From positions 558,001 through 622,000 of the forward strand of contig NZ_JBHRXK010000002.1 of the NCBI RefSeq assembly GCF_042648505.1: 64,000 nt of DNA, written 5' to 3'. Below the pieces are notes generated by a model. The model searched no databases and was not told the origin of the DNA. It saw nothing but the letters and a program-made list of their open reading frames with translations. The stretch is from Lysobacter_L cavernae. Its GTDB lineage: Bacteria; Pseudomonadota; Gammaproteobacteria; Xanthomonadales; Xanthomonadaceae. This document shows positions 38,289 to 46,711 of the stretch, one piece after another. Made by a program: the position numbers and the translations under genes. Each line of letters opens with the position of its first letter. Position 1 is the stretch's first letter.

Positions 38289-38497
38289 AGGATGACAGCT
38301 GCGGCGATGCGGATCAGCACCTGAGCGCTGCAGCCGGCAGCATCGGCAATTCCGTGGCGATTCATCGCCGCTTCACTAGCCTGAGCCGCAATGCTCGCCC
38401 ATGAAGCCACTCGCCCACGAAGCGCCGCGGCTTGGCGTTGTCGAACCCGAGCACCGGGTTGTGGTCGAATCCACACCATCGTTTTCTGGAGTCCGCC

Positions 38498-39364
38498 ATG
38501 CCCCGCTTGCCGCGCCTCGCCGTCCTCGTGCTGTCCCTGTCCCTCGCCACCGCCGCCGTCGCCGGCCCCGACGAGGACGAGCGCGCCCGCAACGCGGTGC
38601 GCGTGCTCACCGACATCCAGCAGATCCCGGAGTCGTCGATCCCCGACAAACTGCTCGACGAGGCGCGCGGCATTGTCGTGGTGCCCGACTCGCTCAAGAT
38701 CGGCCTGGTGCTCGGCGGCCGCCGCGGTCACGGCCTGCTGTCGGTGAAGAATCCCGACGGCACCTGGTCCAGCCCCAGCTTCGTCAAGCTCACCGGCGGC
38801 AGCATCGGCTTCCAGGCCGGCGTGCAGTCGGCCGACATCGTGCTGGTGTTCCGCAGCGACCGCGGCCTGGACTCGATCGTCAACGGCAAGGTCACCCTCG
38901 GCGCCGATGCCGGTGTCGCCGCCGGCCCGGTCGGCCGCAACGCCTCCACCGCCACCGACGGCCAGCTCAAGGCCGAGATCTGGTCGTGGTCGCGCGCGCG
39001 CGGCCTGTTCGCCGGCATCGCCCTCGACGGCGCGGTGCTGAGCATCGACGATGCCGCCAACGAGGCCGTGTACGGCCGCGACACCACGCCGCGGATGATC
39101 TTCGAAGGCCGCGCCCACGGCCAGCCGTCGACCGCGGTGGTCGATTTCCGCGACCGCCTCGAAGAAGCCAGCGCGATTGCCCGCAACGCGCGCGGCAACG
39201 CCGATGCCGATGCGCGTGCCCGCAGCGGTGCGCCTGCGCCGCGCCCAGCGGCCGCGCCGACGGCCACGACCGTGCCGCAGCAGGCCCCGGCACAGCCGAA
39301 CCCGCCGCAACCGCAGCCGTTCGAGACCGTGGAAAGCCCGGTCAAGGCCGAACCGCTGCCCTGA
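38498..39364 (+). CDS. SYLF-domain (Ysc84/DUF500) lipid-binding protein
   Basis: 288 aa. Signal peptide (LAVLVLSLSLATAAVA) followed by the SYLF domain: ARGIVVVPDSLKIGLVLGGRRGHGLL, GSIGFQAGVQSADIVLVF and VAAGPVGR. SYLF domains bind phosphoinositides in eukaryotes; in bacteria the proteins are exported and of unknown role. The tail (about 240-288) is Ala/Pro/Gln-rich and probably disordered. ATG at 38498 with TGGAG upstream. A short imperfect GGGCCGCTCCA tandem repeat follows at 39387-39420. Confidence 0.88.
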   Translation: MPRLPRLAVLVLSLSLATAAVAGPDEDERARNAVRVLTDIQQIPESSIPDKLLDEARGIVVVPDSLKIGLVLGGRRGHGLLSVKNPDGTWSSPSFVKLTGGSIGFQAGVQSADIVLVFRSDRGLDSIVNGKVTLGADAGVAAGPVGRNASTATDGQLKAEIWSWSRARGLFAGIALDGAVLSIDDAANEAVYGRDTTPRMIFEGRAHGQPSTAVVDFRDRLEEASAIARNARGNADADARARSGAPAPRPAAAPTATTVPQQAPAQPNPPQPQPFETVESPVKAEPLP

Positions 39365-39494
39365 TCGCCGCCAGCCCCGCTTCAAGCCGGGCCGCTCCAG
39401 CCTGGGCCGCTCCAAGCTGGCGGTCGCGTGGAAATAACGGCGGCTGTCATAGCGCTGCGGTATCCTGATCGTCCTCCTTCCAGCGGATACCCTC

Positions 39495-39740
39495 ATGGGC
39501 GGTTTGAGTCTTTGGCACTGGCTGATCGTGCTGGTGATCGTGGTGCTGGTGTTTGGCACCAAGCGCTTGGGCAACGTCGGCAAGGACCTTGGCGAGGCCG
39601 TGAAGGGCTTCAAGAAAGGCATCCACGACGACGAGGCCGACAAGCCAGCCGCGCAGCTGCGCGACGAGACCCGCAACGGCGAGGCCGACAAGCCGGCCGG
39701 CGACACCGAAAAAACCCACGACGACCGCAGCGCGCGCTGA
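39495..39740 (+). CDS. tatA: twin-arginine translocase subunit TatA
   Basis: 81 aa. Short N-terminal membrane helix (LWHWLIVLVIVVLVFG) followed by the amphipathic helix TKRLGNVGKDLGEAVKGFKKG and an acidic tail. It polymerises to form the passage for folded Tat substrates. First gene of tatABC. A GGTATCC/GGATACC dyad lies in its leader. Confidence 0.96.
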   Translation: MGGLSLWHWLIVLVIVVLVFGTKRLGNVGKDLGEAVKGFKKGIHDDEADKPAAQLRDETRNGEADKPAGDTEKTHDDRSAR

Positions 39741-39779
39741 GGCGCGCCGCGTCGTCCTGCTGCCGCGTCGTCGCCTGTC

Positions 39780-40232
39780 ATGTTCGACATCGGCTTCTCC
39801 GAGCTGTTCCTGATCGCGGTCGTGGCGCTGCTCGTGCTCGGCCCCGAACGCCTGCCCAAGGCCGCGCGTTTTGCCGGCCTGTGGGTGCGGCGCGCGCGCG
39901 CGCAGTGGTACTCGGTGAAGTCGGAGTTGGAGAACGAGCTGGCCGCCGAGGAGCTCAAGCGCGACCTGCGCCAGACCCAGGACACGCTGCGCCAGACCCG
40001 TGACGAGCTCAGCACCGGCCTTGGCGAGGCACGCAACCGGCTGCAGCGCGAGGGCGACTCGCTGCGCCGCGAGTTCGACGACATCGCCGCCGACGCCACC
40101 GCACCGGCCGTGTCGGAATCGTCCGTGACGCCTGAGGCGGCGGACGCACCCGCGCCGCCCGCGCTGGCGTCGCCACACGACCCGAGCGTCTCCGACCCGC
40201 CCGACCCGCGCCCCGACGCCGAACGCCCGTGA
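39780..40232 (+). CDS. tatB: twin-arginine translocase subunit TatB
   Basis: 150 aa. N-terminus MFDIGFSELFLIAVVALLVLGPERLPKAARFAG is diagnostic (Glu in the helix, GPERLP hinge), followed by a long amphipathic and coiled region (QTQDTLRQTRDELSTGLGEAR) and a Pro/Asp-rich tail. It receives Tat signal peptides together with TatC. 39 bp after tatA; its stop overlaps the tatC start region. Confidence 0.95.
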   Translation: MFDIGFSELFLIAVVALLVLGPERLPKAARFAGLWVRRARAQWYSVKSELENELAAEELKRDLRQTQDTLRQTRDELSTGLGEARNRLQREGDSLRREFDDIAADATAPAVSESSVTPEAADAPAPPALASPHDPSVSDPPDPRPDAERP

Positions 40233-40234
40233 CG

Positions 40235-41017
40235 ATGAGCCACGACAGCGAGCCGGCCGCCGAGGCCGGGCACGGCAGCCATGCCGAGCCGCGCCTGATC
40301 GACCACCTGATCGAGCTGCGCGCGCGCCTGCTGCGCGCCGTGGTCGGGCTGCTGGTGGCGTTCGTGGCGCTGCTGCCGTTCGCCAACAAGCTCTACGCCT
40401 TCCTGGCCGCGCCGCTGCTGGCCAAGCTGCCGGCCGGCGGCCAGCTGATCGCGGTCGAGGTCGCCTCGCCGTTCTTCGCCCCGGTCAAGCTGGCGTTCTT
40501 TGCCGCGCTGATGATCACCATGCCGTGGCTGCTGTACCAGGCCTGGGCCTTCGTCGCGCCGGGCCTGTACCAGCGCGAGAAGCGCCTGGCGCTGCCGCTG
40601 CTGGCCTCGGCGGTGGCGCTGTTCTACTCCGGTTGTGCGTTCGCGTTCTTCCTGGTGCTGCCGACCGTGTTCGGCTTCCTCGCCCAGATCACGCCCACCG
40701 GCGTGGCGATGATGACCGACATCAACGCCTACCTCGACTTCGTGCTGGTGATCTTCCTCGCGTTCGGGGCCAGTTTCGAGCTGCCGGTGGCGCTGGTGAT
40801 CCTGGTGCTGCTGGGCTGGGTCACGCCGCAGCAGCTGCGCGAGTCGCGCGGCTACGCCATCGTCGGCGTGTTCGTGATCGCCGCGATCATCACCCCGCCC
40901 GACGTGGTCTCGCAGCTGATGCTGGCGGTGCCGATGTGCCTGCTCTACGAGGTCGGCATCGTCGCCGCGCGCTGGCTGGTGCCGCACGCCGACAGCGGGT
41001 CGACGCCGACGTCGTGA
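40235..41017 (+). CDS. tatC: twin-arginine translocase subunit TatC
   Basis: 260 aa with six membrane helices. LIDHLIELRARLLRAV (conserved HL.ELR), FFAPVKLAFFAAL, YQREKRLALPL and FGASFELPVALVIL (Phe/Glu of the signal-peptide site) are present. TatC recognises the twin-arginine motif. A GTG at 40229 could also serve as start and overlaps the tatB stop. Confidence 0.96.
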   Translation: MSHDSEPAAEAGHGSHAEPRLIDHLIELRARLLRAVVGLLVAFVALLPFANKLYAFLAAPLLAKLPAGGQLIAVEVASPFFAPVKLAFFAALMITMPWLLYQAWAFVAPGLYQREKRLALPLLASAVALFYSGCAFAFFLVLPTVFGFLAQITPTGVAMMTDINAYLDFVLVIFLAFGASFELPVALVILVLLGWVTPQQLRESRGYAIVGVFVIAAIITPPDVVSQLMLAVPMCLLYEVGIVAARWLVPHADSGSTPTS

Positions 41018-41700
41018 TCGCCGCCGGTTTCTGGCAGCGCTACGCGGCCTGGTCGCTGGACGCGGCGCTGCTCGCCGTGCCGACCGCGGCACTGGCCGCC
41101 CCCTCGGTCGCAGCCCATGCCCACGTATTGGGCGACCTCGGCCAGGCGCTGCTGCAGCGGATCTATACGACCCTGGCCGAACACCTGCTGCAGGCCGAAT
41201 CGTTGCCGGCCGCTGTCGCCGCGGTGCTGCACGACCCGGCCCTGGCGCCGGCCCTCACTGCCACGCACGCGGCGCTGCTGCAGTTGTTGCTGGCGCCAAC
41301 CGCGGCCTTCGTGTTGCTGGGGGCGCTCTACCACGCCGTCGCCGAGGCCTCGCCCTGGCAGGGCGGCGCCGGCAAGCGCGCGCTGGGCCTGGCGGTGAGC
41401 GACCGGCGCGGCGCGCGTCTGGACGTCGGGCGCGCGGGCCTGCGCCATCTCGCCGGCGGCCTGTCCTGGCTGACGCTCAACCTCGGCCACCTGCTCGCCG
41501 CGGTGGCTCCGGCCCACCGCGCGCTGCATGACCGGTTCAGCGGCACGCAGGTGATGGCTCTGAGCGGCTCACGGCGGCTGCCGGCCTGGGCGCGGCTGTG
41601 GCTGGGAATCCAGGTGATCGCCGCGGTCGCCGCCAGCGCGTGGCTGGGCCTGCTGACGGCGGCGATGGCGCAGCGCGCGCTCGAGGCCGCGCTGCGCTGA
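41014..41700 (+). CDS. RDD-family membrane protein
   Basis: 228 aa with about four membrane helices. The RDD signature is seen as FWQRYAAWSLDAALLAVP (Arg and Asp) and later HRALHDRFSGTQVM (Asp), with GGAGKRALGLAVSDRRGARL between. Some RDD proteins are ion exchangers; the role here is unknown. The GTG start overlaps the tatC stop (GTGA), so it is the fourth gene of the tat operon. The frame upstream belongs to a tatC shadow. Confidence 0.82.
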   Translation: MIAAGFWQRYAAWSLDAALLAVPTAALAAPSVAAHAHVLGDLGQALLQRIYTTLAEHLLQAESLPAAVAAVLHDPALAPALTATHAALLQLLLAPTAAFVLLGALYHAVAEASPWQGGAGKRALGLAVSDRRGARLDVGRAGLRHLAGGLSWLTLNLGHLLAAVAPAHRALHDRFSGTQVMALSGSRRLPAWARLWLGIQVIAAVAASAWLGLLTAAMAQRALEAALR

Positions 41701-41702
41701 CT

Positions 41703-42611
41703 TCAGACCGCGACGTGGTGGTCGCCGGCCACCGGCGGCGGCGTCTCGCCGCAGACGTCGCGCCAGAAGTAGTACATCACCCCGAACATCACCACGTAGA
41801 GCACCACCAGCAACGCGATGTACACCGGCAGCACCAGCGCCACGCTCAGCGCCGGGTGCACCAGGCCGCCGATCACGGCGAGCAGGCCGAGTACCAGCCC
41901 CAGCACCAGCCCCAGCACGATCGACGCCAGGAACACGACCACCGCCAGCACCAGCATCGGCAGCAGGTTCTTCAAGGTGCCGACCAGGCCATCGCCGATC
42001 GCGCCGCCGATCGAGCGCGGGGTCAGGGCGATCTGGCCGAAGCCGATCGCGTAGACGCCGGACAGGAACAGCGCCAGCAGCGTGCCCAGGCCGAGCACGC
42101 GACCGAAGCCTTCCGGCAGCGCCGGCAGCGCCGACGGATCCGGCGACTGCCCCTGCTGCGACAGCGCCAGCACCTGCAGGTACCACTCGAGCAGCCCCTC
42201 GCCGAACAGCTTGATCACCACCAGCGCCACAACCAGGTAGATCGCGGTCATCAGCAGGCCGAAACCGATCAGGCGCAACGCATCGCCGCGGTCGCGCAAC
42301 GGCGCCAGCACGTCGCTGGCACGCGCCGGCTGGCCGGATTCGCTGGCGTGGATCAACCGCAGGTAGCCGCCGACCAGCGGCGGCAGCAGCACGATCGAGA
42401 ACAGGGTCAAGGCGGCGGCGATGACCAGGCTGCCGTTGGTGTCGGGCTTGAACAGCGACTGCAACACCAGCTGGATCACGCTGGGGACCAGCGCCACCAC
42501 CATCAGCAGCGCTGCGCCGCCGAATACCGCGCGGGCGTTGTGGCGGCCCAGGTTGATGGCGCGCTTGAGCCAGGAGAGACCCGCGAGCGGTCCCATTGCG
42601 TGTGTCGTCAT
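41703..42611 (-). CDS. BPSS1780-family membrane protein
   Basis: 302 aa with about six hydrophobic segments, including LVLGLVLGLVLGLLAVIGG. N-terminal GLSWLKRAINLGRHNARAVFGGAALLMVV and the PPLVGGYLRLIHASESGQPARASDVLAPL block match a family of integral membrane proteins known only by the BPSS1780 name. Function unknown. Convergent with the RDD gene, 2 bp between stops. Confidence 0.8.
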   Translation of the reverse strand: MTTHAMGPLAGLSWLKRAINLGRHNARAVFGGAALLMVVALVPSVIQLVLQSLFKPDTNGSLVIAAALTLFSIVLLPPLVGGYLRLIHASESGQPARASDVLAPLRDRGDALRLIGFGLLMTAIYLVVALVVIKLFGEGLLEWYLQVLALSQQGQSPDPSALPALPEGFGRVLGLGTLLALFLSGVYAIGFGQIALTPRSIGGAIGDGLVGTLKNLLPMLVLAVVVFLASIVLGLVLGLVLGLLAVIGGLVHPALSVALVLPVYIALLVVLYVVMFGVMYYFWRDVCGETPPPVAGDHHVAV

Positions 42612-42721
42612 GTGTCTTGGTCCCCGGGACGAAGCGTGGCGCGTCGGTGCGCCGATGGCGCTGATGCTAGCCGATTTGCGTCGATCGATCCGTGCCGGTC
42701 GATAGCGGCGGACGGCTTGCG

Positions 42722-43474
42722 CTAGCGGCGAGCCAGGCCAAGCGCGTGGTGGACGAAACGCCGCAGCACGCGGCGCGCCTGCGGCGTTGCGCGGATGTTG
42801 CCGGTGATGGTCTTCGGGCACTGGCCCTCGCGCTGCAGCGCGACCTTGCGCGCCTGCACGTAGCCGCGCATGTGGGTGGCGCTGAATTCGGGATGGAACT
42901 GCACGCCCCAGGCGCGGTCGCCCCAGCGGAATGCATGGCACTCGTCGCGCTGCGAGCGGGCCAGCACGGTCGCGCCGTCCGGCACGCGCAGCACCGACTG
43001 CAGGTGGGTGGCCTGGACCGGAAACTGTGCGGGCAGGCCGGCGAACAGCAGGTCGTGCTCGGCGTGCGGGTGCAGGTCGAGATCGACCGTACCCATCTCG
43101 CGCCCGGCTGGGTTGTCGCCGACCTCGCCGCCGAGCGCATGCGCGAGCAGCTGGTGGCCGTAGCAGATGCCCAGCAGCGGCAGGCCCGCGTGCGCGGCGT
43201 CGCGCAACCAATCGGCGCTGCGCTCGCTCCAGTCGTGGCGGTCGGTGACCATCGCGCCGGAACCGGTGACGATCACGCCGGTAAATGCAGTGCCGGCAGC
43301 CCCCGCGCGTGACGGCAGCGCTTCGCCGGCTTCGACATTCACCACCACCGCCTCGTCGGCGGCAAGGCCGGCAGCGACGCGGATCCAGTGTGGAAAACCG
43401 CGGTGGCGGCGCATCGAGACAACCGGCTGGCCGGTCTCGAGGATCAGGAAAGGACCGGGATGGCGATGGGTCAC
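42722..43474 (-). CDS. class I glutamine amidotransferase (GuaA-N-like)
   Basis: 250 aa, stand-alone glutaminase domain. The catalytic Cys is in GICYGHQLLAHALGG and the His/Glu pair in GVQFHPEF. Such proteins resemble the N-terminal half of GMP synthase and hydrolyse glutamine or gamma-glutamyl compounds; substrate unknown. Start uncertain: GTG at 43474 chosen over TTG at 43489, neither with a ribosome site. Divergent from glyQ. Confidence 0.86.
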   Translation of the reverse strand: MTHRHPGPFLILETGQPVVSMRRHRGFPHWIRVAAGLAADEAVVVNVEAGEALPSRAGAAGTAFTGVIVTGSGAMVTDRHDWSERSADWLRDAAHAGLPLLGICYGHQLLAHALGGEVGDNPAGREMGTVDLDLHPHAEHDLLFAGLPAQFPVQATHLQSVLRVPDGATVLARSQRDECHAFRWGDRAWGVQFHPEFSATHMRGYVQARKVALQREGQCPKTITGNIRATPQARRVLRRFVHHALGLARR

Positions 43475-43574
43475 GGCGGCGTTCGGCAAGGCGGTCTGGG
43501 AGGCGTGTGCGGGCCAAGAATCGCAAGGCCCGTCGCTATACTAGCGCGCTTTGCTGCAACTCCATGAGCGACGC

Positions 43575-44524
<950 letters not shown>

Positions 44525-44525
<1 letters not shown>

Positions 44526-46633
44526 TGGCGATGCGTCCGCTGCTGATCGAACTGGGCACCGAGGAGCTGCCGGTCAAGGCGTTGCCGGGCCTGGCGCAGG
44601 CCTTCTACGACGGCGTCATCGACGGCCTGGCCAAGCGCGGCATCGCCTTCGCGCGCGGCGAGTCCAAGCCGCTGTACACGCCGCGCCGCCTCGCCGTGAA
44701 GCTGCCCGGCGTCGAAACGCAACAGCCCGAGCAGAGGTCGGAGGTGCTCGGCCCCTACCTCAACATCGCCCTTGATGGCGACGGCCAACCGACCAAGGCG
44801 CTGCAGGGTTTTGCCACCAAGGCCGGCATCGATTGGACCGCGCTGGAGAAAACCACCGACGCCAAGGGCGAGCGCTTCGTCCATCGCGCGGTCAAGCCCG
44901 GCGCGCTCACGCGCGAGCTGCTGCCGGAGATCGTGCGCGAGGCCATCGCCGCGATGCCAATTCCCAAGCCGATGCGCTGGGGTGACCACGATTACGGCTT
45001 CGCGCGCCCGGTGCACTGGCTGGTGCTGCTGCACGGCAAGGACGTGGTCGACGCCGAACTGCTCGGCGTGCGCAGCGACCGCATGAGCCGCGGCCACCGC
45101 TTCATGCACGACAAGCCGGTATGGTTCTCCACGCCCGACGACTACGTCGAGTTCCTGCGTGGCGCGAAAGTGCTGGTCGATCCGGACGAGCGCCGCGAGC
45201 GCATCGTCCACGAGGTCAACACCGCCGCGCAGGCCGCTGGCGGCAGCGCACGCATTGACGCCGGCATCCTCGAGGAGGTCAACGGCCTCACCGAGTGGCC
45301 CAAGGCCGTGGCCTGCAGCTTCGAGCGCGAGTTCCTCGCCGTGCCGTCCGAAGCCTTGATCGCGACGATGGAAGCCAACCAGAAGTTCTTCCCGGTGCTC
45401 GACGCCGACGGCAGGCTCAGCGAGCACTTCGTCGGCATCGCCAACATCGAGTCGAAGGACGAGAACGAGGTGCGCAAGGGCTACGAACGCGTGATCCGTC
45501 CGCGCTTCGCCGATGCCAAGTTCTTCTTCGTCGAGGACATGAAGCAGGGCCTGGTGTCGATGAACGACGGCCTGGCAACGGTGAAGTACCAGGACAAGCT
45601 CGGCACGATCGCCGACAAGGTCGCGCGCGTAGCCGCATTGGCCGAGGCCATCGCGGCGCAGGTCGGCGTCGAACCGGCACTGGCGCGTCGCGCCGCCGAG
45701 TTGTCGAAAGCCGACCTGCAGTCGCGTCTGGTCAACGAGTTCCCCGAGCTGCAGGGCATAGCCGGCCGCTACTACGCCGCGGTCGAGAACCAGCCGCTGG
45801 AGGTCGCGGACGCCATCGACGAGGCCTACATGCCGCGCTTTGCCGGCGATGCGATCGCGCCGAGCAAGTTGGGCCAGGTGCTGGCGATTGCCGAGCGGTT
45901 GGATACGTTGGCCGGCGGCTTTGCCGCGGGACTGAAGCCGACCGGCAACAAAGATCCCTTCAGCCTGCGGCGTAACGCGCTGGGTTTGGCTCGCACGATT
46001 GTTGAGTCGGGCTCCGACTTGGATCTTAAGGTTTTCATCAGCTCCGCCGTCGGATTGATCGGAGAGAAGGGAGGAGCGGGAAAGGGGAAACCAGAGTTGT
46101 TTGATTTGATGGATGCGCGCTCGAAAGAAATCTATGACTTCATTTTCGACCGCCTTCGCGGCTACTACACCGACCAGTCGGTGCCGTCACAGCAGTTCAG
46201 CGCCGTCGCCGAACTGAAGCCGGCTTCACTCCTCGACTTCGACCACCGCCTCAGCGCCATCGGCGAATTCGCCAAGCTGCCCGAAGCCGAAGCCCTCGCC
46301 GCCGCCAACAAGCGCATCCGCAACATCCTCAAGAAGGTCGACGGCGAGCTGCCGACCACGATCGACGCAACGCTGTTCGCCGAGAACGCCGAGCGCGACC
46401 TCGCCGAAGCGGTCGATGCCGCCATCGCCGACACCGACCCGTTGCTGGCGCAGCGCGACTACGTCGCCGTGCTCGGCCGCCTGGCGCGGTTGCGCCCGCA
46501 GGTCGACGCGTTCTTCGACGCGGTTATGGTCAACGTCGACGACGTGGCGCTGCGCAACAACCGCCTGGCCCTGCTCAAGCGCCTGTCCGACCGCCTCTGC
46601 AGCATCGCCGCGATCGAGCACCTGTCGATCTGA
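44525..46633 (+). CDS. glyS: glycyl-tRNA synthetase beta subunit
   Basis: 702 aa, family length about 690. It binds tRNA-Gly through its HD-like and anticodon-binding regions. MRPLLIELGTEELPVKALPGL at the N-terminus and FFDAVMVNVDDVALRNNRLALL at the C-terminus are typical. A stretch at about 45895-46140 uses codons unlike the rest (GGA, TTG, AAA, CTT, GTT) and contains a purine-rich run encoding EKGGAGKGK, suggesting a local recombination or insertion. Confidence 0.97.
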
Positions 46634-46657
46634 CCTGTAGTCGCGGTTATCACCACT

Positions 46658-46692
46658 GAAGAAAGGGCCGGCTATTCGCTGGCCCTTTCTTC
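46658..46692. terminator. terminator between convergent glyS and TonB-receptor genes
   Basis: Perfect 12-bp stem GAAGAAAGGGCC / GGCCCTTTCTTC with an 11-nt loop, 24 bp after glyS. Pyrimidine-rich on the exit side of each strand, so it may serve both directions. Confidence 0.75.
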
Positions 46693-46711
46693 GTCCCGCT
46701 GTGGCTTCGAC

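Noticed and set aside
39468..39496. GGTATCC/GGATACC dyad in the tatA leader.
   Set aside because: Seven-base arms are short enough for chance in a GC-rich genome of this size, and nothing ties it to a regulator.
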